Of a stretch of DNA of 64,000 nucleotides, positions 17,741 through 26,325 are shown piece by piece (position 1 is the first letter of the stretch; the number at the start of each line of letters is the position of its first letter). The notes beneath the pieces are model-generated. The model ran no database searches, was not told the DNA's origin, and saw nothing but the letters and a program-made list of their open reading frames with translations. Made by a program: the position numbers and the translations under genes. The DNA comes from Robertmurraya andreesenii (lineage in GTDB: Bacteria > Bacillota > Bacilli > Bacillales > Cytobacillaceae), in contig NZ_JAUSTU010000001.1 of assembly GCF_030813005.1 (NCBI RefSeq), positions 62,001 to 126,000 of the forward strand, given 5' to 3'.

Positions 17741-18475
17741 ATGAAATTAACGATTATTGGCTATTGGGGAGGCTATCCGAAGGCAAATGAAGCAAGTGCT
17801 GGCTACCTGTTAGAGGAAAATGGGTTCAAATTATTGATTGATTGTGGGAGCGGGATACTATCAAAGATGCAAAATTTATTACCTCCCGAGGATCTTGATG
17901 CGGTGATCATCTCCCATTATCATGCCGATCATATTGCAGATATCGGTGTCCTGCAGCATGCCCGATTGATTCAAGGTTTTCTTGGGAAGAGTATGGAGTC
18001 CTTACCGATCTATGGCCATACGTTAGACGAAGCTGAATTTGCCAAACTAACCCATAAGGGTGTTACAGAAGGTGTTGCCTATGATCCGCAAAAAACTTTA
18101 TCGGTTGGTCCATTTACGGTACAATTTTTAAGGACTGATCATCCTGCACCCTGCTTTGCAATGAGAATTGAAGCGGATGGCAAATCACTCGTTTATACGG
18201 GGGATACCTCTTATAAGGATGAGTTCATTCCATTTACCATGCATGCTGATTTGCTTCTCTCAGAATGTAATTTCTATCGTGACCAGGATGGCAAAAGCGC
18301 AGGTCATATGAATAGTACAGATGTTGGGAGGCTGGCACAGGCTGCAAAGGTGAAACAAGTTGTACTTACCCATCTACCGCATTTTGGAGAGCTTAAGAAC
18401 TTGATTACGGAAACAGCGGAGGTTTACGATGGCTCTCTTGAACTTGCGGAATATGGGAAAATAATTGAATGGTAA
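17741..18475 (+). CDS. yhfI: MBL-fold metallohydrolase, YhfI-like
   Basis: A 244-residue metallo-beta-lactamase-fold protein of the same length as B. subtilis YhfI. The metal motif HYHADH (His59, His61, Asp63, His64) and later DHPAPCF and GDTSYKDEF complete a two-metal hydrolase site. ATG 17741 follows a strong AGGAGGAGA; the longer frame upstream adds 30 non-conserved residues through AT-rich leader. The substrate is unknown; related folds cleave phosphodiesters or tRNA 3' ends. Confidence 0.88.
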   Translation: MKLTIIGYWGGYPKANEASAGYLLEENGFKLLIDCGSGILSKMQNLLPPEDLDAVIISHYHADHIADIGVLQHARLIQGFLGKSMESLPIYGHTLDEAEFAKLTHKGVTEGVAYDPQKTLSVGPFTVQFLRTDHPAPCFAMRIEADGKSLVYTGDTSYKDEFIPFTMHADLLLSECNFYRDQDGKSAGHMNSTDVGRLAQAAKVKQVVLTHLPHFGELKNLITETAEVYDGSLELAEYGKIIEW

Positions 18476-18487
18476 GGAGTTGCTTGA

Positions 18488-19477
18488 ATGTTATTTATCG
18501 ACAATAGAGGCATTACGGATCCACGAATCAATTTGGCAATTGAGGAGTATGCCTTAAAAAATTTGAACATCAATGAAACGTATTTGTTATTTTACATAAA
18601 TGCGCCTTCGATTATTATCGGAAAGAATCAAAATACGATTGAGGAAATCAATACGGAATATGTAGAGGCTCATGACATTAAGGTTGTCCGCAGGCTCTCT
18701 GGCGGCGGCGCTGTCTATCATGATTTAGGAAATTTGAATTTTAGCTTTATTACGAAGGATGACGGAGAGTCCTTCCATAATTTCAGGAAGTTCACAGAAC
18801 CTGTTGTGGAGGCTTTAAGAAAGCTAGGAGTCAATGCAGAGCTAAGTGGGCGAAATGACCTCGTTGTAGAAGGACGAAAAATCTCCGGCAATGCCCAATT
18901 TTCCACAAGAGGAAGAATGTTTAGTCATGGAACGCTGATGCTTGATTCCGAAATTGACAATGTCGTCTCAGCTCTTAAGGTAAAAAAGGATAAAATCGAA
19001 TCAAAAGGAATTAAATCCATTCGAAGCCGAGTTGCGAATATATCGGAATTTCTAGATGAAAAAATTTCTATGGAGGACTTTCGTTCCCTACTTTTAGAAA
19101 ACATATTTGGTGGGAAGGACAAAATTGAGGAATATGTTCTAACCGATGAAGATTGGCAGAAGATTCATGAGCTCTCAAAGGAGCGTTATCAAAATTGGGA
19201 TTGGAATTATGGGAAGTCGCCGAAATTTAACTTGCAGCACTCTCACAGGTTCCCAGTGGGGAGTATTGATGTACGCTTAGAGGTGAACAAAGGCATCATC
19301 GAAAATTGCAAAATCTTTGGGGACTTCTTCGGTGTTGGGGATGTGTCTGATATTGAGAAAAAGCTAGTCGGCCTCCGATATGAGAAGTCAGAGATTGACC
19401 GTGTACTAGAAGATATCGACATCCAACATTATTTTGGGAATATAACAAAAGAGGATTTTGCACAGCTACTATACTAA
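18488..19477 (+). CDS. lplJ: Lipoate-protein ligase LplJ
   Basis: A 329-residue lipoate-protein ligase: it activates free lipoate with ATP and attaches it to lipoyl domains of 2-oxoacid dehydrogenases and GcvH. The family motif RRLSGGGAVYHDLGNLNFSF lies near residues 67-86, with the lysine loop GRKISGNAQ after it and the C-terminal accessory domain present. It starts 12 bases after yhfI with AAGGAG 8 bases before ATG, so the two are co-transcribed, as in B. subtilis yhfI-yhfJ(lplJ). Confidence 0.93.
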   Translation: MLFIDNRGITDPRINLAIEEYALKNLNINETYLLFYINAPSIIIGKNQNTIEEINTEYVEAHDIKVVRRLSGGGAVYHDLGNLNFSFITKDDGESFHNFRKFTEPVVEALRKLGVNAELSGRNDLVVEGRKISGNAQFSTRGRMFSHGTLMLDSEIDNVVSALKVKKDKIESKGIKSIRSRVANISEFLDEKISMEDFRSLLLENIFGGKDKIEEYVLTDEDWQKIHELSKERYQNWDWNYGKSPKFNLQHSHRFPVGSIDVRLEVNKGIIENCKIFGDFFGVGDVSDIEKKLVGLRYEKSEIDRVLEDIDIQHYFGNITKEDFAQLLY

Positions 19478-19498
19478 AGGCGCCTTCGGGCGTTTTTT
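19478..19498 (+). terminator. Terminator after lplJ
   Basis: A short GC-rich stem CGCC-TTCG-GGCG, extended by A-T/G-T pairs, followed by TTTTTTCTTTT right after the lplJ stop codon. Confidence 0.75.
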
Positions 19499-19612
19499 CT
19501 TTTGTGAAAAAATGAAGTCTTTATGTAAACTCGATAAAAACAACTTAGATAGCGACAAAAAATTATATCGAAATTTAATTTTTTAAAAATTCATTTTTGT
19601 ATGCGTTTTCCC

Positions 19613-19641
19613 TTGTAACTCTATCCCTTTTTCAATATAAT
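19613..19641 (+). promoter_or_regulatory. Sigma-A promoter of lcfB
   Basis: TTGTAA (19613-19618), 17 bases, TATAAT (19636-19641). A second TATAAT at 19685-19690 has only a poorly placed -35. No FadR-type palindrome was seen between the promoter and the gene. Confidence 0.6.
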
Positions 19642-19765
19642 ATATCTAGAAAATTATTAAAACTTTGTGAACATTTTCGCAAGGTATAATGTTTCGACAC
19701 CATAAAGAGATACTCCACCGTATTTTGCGGGAAAAGACTTCACAAATCTAAAGGGGATGGAGTCG

Positions 19766-21319
19766 ATGAATTTATCTTCACAGTTACATGAAACTGCAAA
19801 AAGAATTCCAGAAAAACCAGCCTATTACTTTATGGATCAAGCAAGTTCGTATGCTGAGCTGGATGGAGCAATTACGAAATTTGCATCAGGACTGGAGAAG
19901 CTAGGCGTCAAAAAAGGGGATCATGTCGCCATGCTTTTAGGAAACTCACCGTTTTTCGTGATTGGGATGTATGGGGCATTGCGATTAGGGGCAACCGTTA
20001 TCCCGATTAATCCCATCTATACACCAGATGAAATTGGCTACATATTACACAATGGGGATGTTAAGACGATTATTTCACTTGATTTGTTGGTGCCACTAGC
20101 TGAGAAAATGCAGCATGCCCTTCCTATGGTTGAGAACTATATCATATGTGAAACACCTCAAGGAAAAGAGGCAAATGTGGATGTCAGCCAATTATCTATT
20201 TATCCGAAGCTAAAATCGTTTACGGACGTAGTGGCTTCAGGAGATATAAGCTTTGCGGGCCCTGAATTAGATGAGGAAGATGTCGCAATTATTCTTTATA
20301 CCTCAGGAACTACGGGCAAGCCAAAGGGTGCGATGTTAACCCATAAAAATCTCTATTCCAATGCGAGGGATGTAGGGACTTATCTACGAATGAATGAGGA
20401 TGACCGTGTCATTACAACTTTGCCGATGTTCCACGTCTTTTGTTTGACGGTTTCGTTGAATGCGCCACTCCTAAAGGGAGCAACGATTCTAATTGATCCG
20501 AAATTTAGTCCAAAGGAAATTTTCCGATTAGCAAAAAAATATCAGCCTACGATTTTTGCAGGCGTACCTACGATGTATAATTTCCTCTATCAATATCCAG
20601 ATGGCGATCCACAAGACTTGAAGTCTTTAAGACTATGTATTTCTGGTGGGGCTGCCATGCCTGTCGCTCTATTAAAGAGCTTTGAGGAAAAATTTAATGT
20701 CATGATTTCAGAGGGCTATGGATTATCGGAGGCTTCTCCTGTGACATGCTTCAACCCACTTGATCGTCCGCGGAAGCCTGGTTCCATTGGACCATCCATT
20801 ATTCATGTTGAGAATAAGGTTGTCAATGAGCTTGGGGAAGAGGTGCCAGTTGGGGAATCAGGTGAATTAATTGTTCGTGGGCCGAATGTGATGAAGGGCT
20901 ATTATAAAATGCCTGAAGAGACAGCTGCAACGATTCGCGATGGTTGGTTATATACAGGTGATATGGCAAAGATGGATGAGGATGGCTATTTTTATATCGT
21001 GGACCGCAAAAAGGACTTAGTCATTGTCGGTGGGTATAATGTCTATCCACGTGAAGTGGAGGAAGTGCTTTATAATCATCCTGACGTCGTGGAGGTTGCG
21101 GTCGTCGGTGTTCCAGATCCAAACCAAGGCGAGGCGGTTAGAGCCTATATTGTCAGCAAGAATCCAAGTTTGACGGAGGAAGCGGTCATTGCCTATTGCC
21201 GAGAGCATTTAGCTAAGTACAAGGTTCCTTGTTCGGTAGAGTTCTTAGAGGAACTGCCTAAAAACACAACGGGAAAAATCCTGAGAAGAGCATTGAAGGA
21301 GCAGGTTGTGAAGAATTAA
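19766..21319 (+). CDS. lcfB: Long-chain fatty-acid-CoA ligase, LcfB/YhfL-like
   Basis: A 517-residue AMP-forming acyl-CoA synthetase that activates fatty acids for beta-oxidation. The AMP-binding motif YTSGTTGKPKGAM, the middle motif EGYGLSEASP, the DGWLYTGD motif and the C-terminal lysine in PKNTTGKILRR are all present. Sequence and neighbourhood (just after lplJ) match B. subtilis YhfL/LcfB. ATG 19766 is chosen: AAGGGGA lies 8 bases before it, while ATG 19757 abuts the SD. Confidence 0.92.
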   Translation: MNLSSQLHETAKRIPEKPAYYFMDQASSYAELDGAITKFASGLEKLGVKKGDHVAMLLGNSPFFVIGMYGALRLGATVIPINPIYTPDEIGYILHNGDVKTIISLDLLVPLAEKMQHALPMVENYIICETPQGKEANVDVSQLSIYPKLKSFTDVVASGDISFAGPELDEEDVAIILYTSGTTGKPKGAMLTHKNLYSNARDVGTYLRMNEDDRVITTLPMFHVFCLTVSLNAPLLKGATILIDPKFSPKEIFRLAKKYQPTIFAGVPTMYNFLYQYPDGDPQDLKSLRLCISGGAAMPVALLKSFEEKFNVMISEGYGLSEASPVTCFNPLDRPRKPGSIGPSIIHVENKVVNELGEEVPVGESGELIVRGPNVMKGYYKMPEETAATIRDGWLYTGDMAKMDEDGYFYIVDRKKDLVIVGGYNVYPREVEEVLYNHPDVVEVAVVGVPDPNQGEAVRAYIVSKNPSLTEEAVIAYCREHLAKYKVPCSVEFLEELPKNTTGKILRRALKEQVVKN

Positions 21320-21355
21320 CTGTATAGCTTTTAAATCGGTGGTTCATTTTTATAT

Positions 21356-21387
21356 AGAAAGCAGGCCAACAACATGGCCTGCTTTCT
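21356..21387. terminator. Bidirectional terminator between lcfB and modC
   Basis: Perfect 13-bp arms AGAAAGCAGGCCA (21356-21368) and TGGCCTGCTTTCT (21375-21387) with a 6-base loop between convergent genes. Confidence 0.85.
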
Positions 21388-21391
21388 TCCA

Positions 21392-22045
21392 TTATCCGGT
21401 TTGTTCCATTGAATCAATGAATTTTCCTCTTTCGATAAAGAGTATTCGGTCCCCTAGCTTTTGCGCCTCTTCAAGATTATGAGTCACAAGGATAATGGGA
21501 ATATTCCATTTGCTATGCAAGGACAGAAGCTGTTCATGGCATTGCAATCTTGTTGCCTGATCCAAAGCGGAGAAGGGCTCATCAAGCAGGAGAAGCTGAG
21601 GCTTTGTAGCAAGGGCACGGGTTAGTGCCACTCGCTGCTTTTCCCCGCCGGAAATTTGCTTTGGATACTTCGAAAGCAAATGCTCAATTCCAAGTTCTTC
21701 TATTATAGAGCGTATCGTTTCAGAATGATCAGCACTATGCTTTTTACCGACGCCATAGTAAATGTTTTTCTCCACGGTCATATGAGGGAAGAGGGCATAG
21801 TCCTGAAATAAATAACCAACTCTTCTTTTTTGCACAGGCAGTGGCTTTTGCTTTTTCATGAAGAATATCCGTTTATTCAGTTCGATATGTCCATTATCAG
21901 GATGACTAAGCCCTGCAATATTGTTCAGTATGGTTGTTTTACCTGAGCCAGAGGGCCCGAATAACACAACAATCTCATCTTTTACTGAGAACTGTACATC
22001 TAGATCGAAATGCTGTAGTCTTTTATGAATTGTTACGGATAACAT
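21392..22045 (-). CDS. modC: Molybdate ABC transporter ATP-binding protein
   Basis: A 217-residue ABC ATPase with FGPSGSGKTT, signature ISGGEKQR and Walker B LLLLDEPFSALD. It is shorter than E. coli ModC and lacks the C-terminal molybdate-binding (TOBE) domain, as is common in Bacillaceae. Last gene of the modA-modB-modC operon. It powers molybdate uptake and so would support the molybdoenzyme at the window's left edge. Confidence 0.85.
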   Translation of the reverse strand: MLSVTIHKRLQHFDLDVQFSVKDEIVVLFGPSGSGKTTILNNIAGLSHPDNGHIELNKRIFFMKKQKPLPVQKRRVGYLFQDYALFPHMTVEKNIYYGVGKKHSADHSETIRSIIEELGIEHLLSKYPKQISGGEKQRVALTRALATKPQLLLLDEPFSALDQATRLQCHEQLLSLHSKWNIPIILVTHNLEEAQKLGDRILFIERGKFIDSMEQTG

Positions 22046-22060
22046 ACCAAATCTCCTAAG

Positions 22061-22750
22061 CTACTTTTTTTCCTCATATTCAAACCTTCTAACATTGTGC
22101 TTCGTCCACCAATTCAACCACATAATCGTACTAAAGCCCAGTGCAACGATAATGGCAACCCAGAAGTAGGCCTTTTCCATTTCTCCATTTTCAACCGCAA
22201 AATAAATCACCAATGGAATCGTATCCGTTCTTCCTGGAATGTAGCCTGCGAGCATTAATGTGGCGCCAAACTCTCCGAGTGCTCTTGCAAAGGCTAATAC
22301 AAGTCCCGAAAGTAGCCCAGGCCAAACCAATGGCAGTGTAACGGTTAGAAAGACACGCCATTTGGATGCTCCCATTGTTAGTGCAGCATTTTCCAATCGT
22401 TCGTCGATCGTTTTAAAAGCACCTGAGGCACTTTGGTACATTAGGGGAAAGGAAACAATGATAGAGGCGATCACAGCTCCCTTCCAATCAAAAATCAATT
22501 GAATGTCATATTTAAGGAGCCATTGCCCAATAAATCCGTTCTTCCCAAATATTAAGAGCAAACCAAAGCCAACGACGGTTGGTGGTAGAACAAGTGGAAG
22601 CAAAAAGAGCGCTTCAATGACATTTTTTCCAAAAAACTCACGACGAGAAAGAAAACGGGCAAGAAATACTCCTGTTATGAAAACAAAAATGATACTTAAC
22701 CCGGCGATCTTTAATGATAAAAATAATGGAGACAGGTTCTCGTTAATCAT
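22061..22750 (-). CDS. modB: Molybdate ABC transporter permease
   Basis: A 229-residue inner-membrane permease with five or six helices and the coupling-loop motif ENAALTMGASKWRVFLTVTLP that contacts ModC. It lies between modA and modC with gaps under 30 bases. GTG/ATG ambiguity is absent: ATG 22750 follows AGGTGGGAG. Confidence 0.88.
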   Translation of the reverse strand: MINENLSPLFLSLKIAGLSIIFVFITGVFLARFLSRREFFGKNVIEALFLLPLVLPPTVVGFGLLLIFGKNGFIGQWLLKYDIQLIFDWKGAVIASIIVSFPLMYQSASGAFKTIDERLENAALTMGASKWRVFLTVTLPLVWPGLLSGLVLAFARALGEFGATLMLAGYIPGRTDTIPLVIYFAVENGEMEKAYFWVAIIVALGFSTIMWLNWWTKHNVRRFEYEEKK

Positions 22751-22778
22751 TCTCCCACCTATTCATTCGGAGGCTTTC

Positions 22779-23606
22779 TTAATTGACTAAAAATCCCTTG
22801 GCTTCTAGAATGCTTTTACCTTCGTCACTGCCTAGGAAATCTAAATAAAGCTGTGCAGCTTCTTGTGCTTTGGAAGTATTGATGGCAGCAGCTGGATAGA
22901 TAACAGGTGCATGTAAGCTCTTATCGATTTTTGTTAGGATTTTTACATTTTCTGCTCTTTGGGCATCTGTATTAAATACGATACCGATTTCCGCATTTTG
23001 TGTTTCCACATGTGTTAATACTTGGTTCACATCACTCATATAAACCATTTTGCTTTCAATCTTGTCCCAAACACCAAGCGTTTGCAAAGCCTCTTTCCCA
23101 TAGCGTCCAAGTGGTGTAGCTTCTGTATCGCCCATCACAATATTTTTAACGTCAAGTGTGGCAATATCCTCAAGCTTGGCTAGTTCAAGCTCCTTAGATT
23201 TTTCTGTGATCACAACAAGCTCATTGCCAGCAAAATCAAAGCGTGAATCTTCAACAATCAATTTGTTCTCTGCTAGAAAATCCATATCCTTCTTACTTGC
23301 TGATAGAAAAATATCGGCTGGTGCACCTTGCTGGATTTGCTGGGACAGCTTTCCTGAGCTTCCAAAGTTATAAGTAACCGTGATATTAGGATTTTTTTCG
23401 TTGAATTTTGCCTTAATTTCTTCGGCAACATCTGTAAGGCTTGCTGCGGCTGATACGATGATTTCTACCTGTGGTTCATCCTCTTTTTTCTTTTCCTTTT
23501 CCTTTTCCTTTGGTTCAGATGAGGTGTCATTGTTACCACTGCAAGCAGTTAACAATAAAGCAACTAAAACGGCAATGATGGCAAACAAGTTATATTTCTT
23601 AAACAT
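22779..23606 (-). CDS. modA: Molybdate-binding lipoprotein
   Basis: A 275-residue lipoprotein with signal peptide and lipobox (LLTAC), then a low-complexity Lys/Glu linker and a ModA domain beginning EIIVSAAASLTDVAEEI. The internal GSSGKLSQQIQQGAPADIFLS is the ModA oxyanion-binding region. Its SD AAGGAGA lies in the 3' end of the preceding gene, giving tight coupling. It delivers molybdate (or tungstate) to ModBC. Confidence 0.92.
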   Translation of the reverse strand: MFKKYNLFAIIAVLVALLLTACSGNNDTSSEPKEKEKEKKKEDEPQVEIIVSAAASLTDVAEEIKAKFNEKNPNITVTYNFGSSGKLSQQIQQGAPADIFLSASKKDMDFLAENKLIVEDSRFDFAGNELVVITEKSKELELAKLEDIATLDVKNIVMGDTEATPLGRYGKEALQTLGVWDKIESKMVYMSDVNQVLTHVETQNAEIGIVFNTDAQRAENVKILTKIDKSLHAPVIYPAAAINTSKAQEAAQLYLDFLGSDEGKSILEAKGFLVN

Positions 23607-23610
23607 TCGT

Positions 23611-24042
23611 TCATTTCTCCTTTTGTTTGTTTGAATTTGTTAGTTGAAATATGTATCCTGCTGTTTTAGCAGATAATTTATCACAGAAGGATTTTTGTGA
23701 TGGGGAAGGGCGTCCTCCTACCTGTGCAGTAATTGCAGGACAAGAAATGGCACCAAAGTTTTCCTTGAACCATTGATCAAATGCTTTTAGCTTTTTTTCG
23801 CGATCGTTTTGCTCTAACCCGAGTGCCAAAGTAGCTGCTGCATAGGCTGAGCATGTGCCTCCCGCAATCCCACCCTTCCAAGCTGATGTCATTTTGATTA
23901 GTTCTGGCATATTTTCAATAACCTCACTGTCCATTAATGCCTGGAGGACAGCTTGTGCGCCGTTCAAACCATTTTGGTGATAACTCAAGGCTATCTTCTC
24001 TACATCCTTCATTTGCGCTTTGATATGGTCGTTTTCTGGCAT
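23611..24042 (-). CDS. C_GCAxxG_C_C-family-like putative redox protein
   Basis: About 143 residues from ATG 24042, with AGGGGGTGA before it; the longer frame adds AT-rich leader. Motifs fit the C_GCAxxG_C_C family: LNGAQAVL, GGIAGGTCSAYAAATLALG, FGAISCPAI and FCDKL. The first family cysteine (NCAQAV in most members) is Gly here, leaving three of the usual four. The family's function is unknown; redox or metal roles have been proposed. It is the first gene of the modABC operon, 4 bases from modA, suggesting a link to molybdenum handling. Confidence 0.65.
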   Translation of the reverse strand: MPENDHIKAQMKDVEKIALSYHQNGLNGAQAVLQALMDSEVIENMPELIKMTSAWKGGIAGGTCSAYAAATLALGLEQNDREKKLKAFDQWFKENFGAISCPAITAQVGGRPSPSQKSFCDKLSAKTAGYIFQLTNSNKQKEK

Positions 24043-24108
24043 GATATCACCCCCTAAAGTAGTTATTATAATTATTTTCAAAAAATTAATAATCTTGTGC
24101 AAAAACAC

Positions 24109-24138
24109 TTGAAATAATAAGGAAGATAATTATATAAT
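24109..24138 (+). promoter_or_regulatory. Sigma-A promoter of the TrpX-like transporter operon
   Basis: TTGAAA (24109-24114), an 18-base spacer, TATAAT (24133-24138), about 70 bases before the substrate-binding gene. The 168-base divergent gap is too short for a T-box leader, and none was seen. Confidence 0.6.
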
Positions 24139-24210
24139 TCTAGTTAAATATTATTTAGTGCATAAAAGCGTAAAAGTAGAGAAGCGAAAGGATAAATGAG
24201 GGGGAGCATT

Positions 24211-25221
24211 ATGTTAAAAAAATTGAAAGTAGTGGCTACGGTTGGGTTAATGGGTGCCCTTCTACTTAGTGGCTGTGGTGGAAAAGAAAAAACAGAAGGG
24301 ACGGGTTCAGGCTCTTCTCGTGGGGGAGAAGCTGAAAAGACATATAAGGTTGGGGTTACGCAAATTGTCGAACACCCTTCTCTTGATGCAGCAACCGCAG
24401 GTTTTAAGAAGGCACTAGAGGAATCAGGATTAAAAATTGAGTTTGATGAGCAAAACGCTCAGAACGATTTAAATAATGCACAAACGATCGCGAATAATTT
24501 TGTTGGTGACAAAGTCGATCTTATCTTTGCGAACGCTACTCCAAGTGCGCAAAGTGCTTTAAATGCAACGACTGATATTCCAATTATTTTCACTTCAGTA
24601 ACGGATCCAGTTGGGGCCAAACTCATTGATTCCTTTGAAGCACCAGGCGGAAATGTAACGGGGACAAGCGATATGTTCCCTGATGCGATTGCTAAGACAG
24701 TGGACTTCATCGTGAAGGATTTTGGGGCAAAGAAGATCGGTACGATCTATAACACAGGAGAACAAAACTCAACTGTACAGGTGGACCAAATTAAGGAAGC
24801 GTTAAAAGGAAAGGATGTAGAGCTAGTAGAGCGTTCTGTTTCCACAACAGCAGATGTAAAGCAGGCAGCTGAGTCTCTCATTGGAGAGGTTGACGTCTTC
24901 TATATTATTACCGATAACACAGTAGTGTCCGCTCTCGATACAGTTATTGGGGTCGCAAATGAAAATGACATCCCGCTTTTTGCAGGGGAAACCGATTCAG
25001 TTGAAAAGGGAGCCTTTGCAGCTTTTGGAATATCCTATGATGCCATTGGTTATGAAGCAGGTCAAATGGCTATTCAAATCCTAAAGGGAGAGAAGAAACC
25101 ATCGGAGATTCCTTCAAAATATCCAAGTGAGGTTAAGCTTGTTATCAACAAAAAAGCGGCAGCCGAGATGAACGTGGAACTGAAGGAAGAATGGAATGAT
25201 ATCGCTGAGTTTTTAGAGTAA
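24211..25221 (+). CDS. ABC transporter substrate-binding lipoprotein (TrpX-like family)
   Basis: A 336-residue lipoprotein with lipobox LLSGC followed by a Gly/Ser linker and an ABC_sub_bind domain (Pfam ABC_sub_bind, COG2984) starting KTYKVGVTQIVEHPSLDAA. Conserved FANATPSAQSALNATTDIPI and TSVTDPVGAKL are typical. ATG 24211 follows GAGGGGGAG. Related TrpX/TyrX proteins serve aromatic amino acids in streptococci, usually under T-box control, which is absent here, so the substrate is open. Confidence 0.8.
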   Translation: MLKKLKVVATVGLMGALLLSGCGGKEKTEGTGSGSSRGGEAEKTYKVGVTQIVEHPSLDAATAGFKKALEESGLKIEFDEQNAQNDLNNAQTIANNFVGDKVDLIFANATPSAQSALNATTDIPIIFTSVTDPVGAKLIDSFEAPGGNVTGTSDMFPDAIAKTVDFIVKDFGAKKIGTIYNTGEQNSTVQVDQIKEALKGKDVELVERSVSTTADVKQAAESLIGEVDVFYIITDNTVVSALDTVIGVANENDIPLFAGETDSVEKGAFAAFGISYDAIGYEAGQMAIQILKGEKKPSEIPSKYPSEVKLVINKKAAAEMNVELKEEWNDIAEFLE

Positions 25222-25226
25222 GGTTT

Positions 25227-25263
25227 TTAAGGGCTTCTACTACCTGAAGTAGATAGCCCTTAA
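25227..25263 (+). promoter_or_regulatory. Intercistronic stem-loop after the substrate-binding gene
   Basis: TTAAGGGCT (25227-25235) pairs with AGCCCTTAA (25255-25263), with an inner CTACT/AGTAG stem. No T-run follows, so it is more likely an mRNA-stabilising or partial-termination hairpin that keeps the binding protein in excess over the permease. Confidence 0.6.
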
Positions 25264-25302
25264 GCTATTTCTCCACTGAGTTTTTTAAGAAAGGAAGATT
25301 TT

Positions 25303-26325
25303 ATGTTTACTGCTATCTTTGGTTCCGTGGAAGCCGGTGCGATGTATGCACTAATGGCTCTCGGAGTATACTTGTCATTTCGCATATTAGATTTTCCTGA
25401 TTTAACGGTGGATGGGAGCTTCGTTACGGGAGCAGCCGTTGCGGCAGTTCTGATCATCGGAGGAACCAGTCCTATTATCGCAACGATTGCTGCTCTATTT
25501 GCGGGATTCCTAGCTGGCTGCATCACAGGGCTGCTTCATACAAAGGGAAAAATAAATCCTCTACTTTCGGGGATCTTAATGATGATTGCCTTGTATTCTA
25601 TCAATCTTCGAATCATGGGCAAATCCAATCTTTCACTGTTAAATGAAGAAACACTTATTTCACAAATCACAGAGTTCTGGAAGGGATTAGGCATTGATGA
25701 CGGGATTGCGTCTCTGTTCTCTTCCATCGGTCTTTCTAATTATATTCCAAAAACTTGGGCGATTCTTATCATCATGATCTTACTCGCATTAATCATTAAA
25801 GTCCTTATTGATCGTTTCTTAAAAACAGATATTGGTTTAGCGATCCGAGCAACCGGTGATAACGAAACGATGATTCGCAGCTTTTCAGCCAACACAGATA
25901 CTTTGAAGGTATTGGGACTTGGTATTTCGAATGCGTTAGTTGCATTATCTGGTGCTTTGATTGGCCAGTATAGCGGCTTCAGTGATGTTGGTATGGGAAT
26001 CGGAATGATCGTCATTGGTCTTGCTTCTGTTATTATCGGGGAAGCGGTCTTCGGTGCAAAAAATATCGTCCGAGCGACATTAGCGGTCATCGGTGGAGCG
26101 ATTTTATACAGAATTATCGTTTCATTAGCCCTGCGGGTAAAGTTTTTGGAAACGGGCGATATGAAGCTGATTACGGCCTTTATTGTTGTCTGCGCATTAG
26201 TGATCCCAAAGGCGATCGATTTTCAAAAGGAAAAGCAAAAGAGGCGAAGACGGTTGCTGGCATCCAGTACAAAAGCAAAAGAGAAGAGTGGTGAGAGCCT
26301 TGCTGCAATTAAGACAGATTTATAA
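25303..26325 (+). CDS. ABC transporter permease (TrpY-like, BPD_transp_2 family)
   Basis: A 340-residue polytopic permease with eight or more hydrophobic segments and the conserved TDIGLAIRATGDNETMIRSF coupling region of branched-chain/TrpY-type permeases (COG4120). It ends in a basic Lys/Arg-rich cytoplasmic tail. SD GAAAGGAAG precedes ATG 25303, and its 3' end overlaps the ATPase gene. Confidence 0.82.
   Translation: MFTAIFGSVEAGAMYALMALGVYLSFRILDFPDLTVDGSFVTGAAVAAVLIIGGTSPIIATIAALFAGFLAGCITGLLHTKGKINPLLSGILMMIALYSINLRIMGKSNLSLLNEETLISQITEFWKGLGIDDGIASLFSSIGLSNYIPKTWAILIIMILLALIIKVLIDRFLKTDIGLAIRATGDNETMIRSFSANTDTLKVLGLGISNALVALSGALIGQYSGFSDVGMGIGMIVIGLASVIIGEAVFGAKNIVRATLAVIGGAILYRIIVSLALRVKFLETGDMKLITAFIVVCALVIPKAIDFQKEKQKRRRRLLASSTKAKEKSGESLAAIKTDL

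Noticed and set aside
24043..24210. T-box riboswitch before the TrpX-like gene
   Set aside because: The gap is too short and no specifier stem or TGGNACC antiterminator motif is visible.
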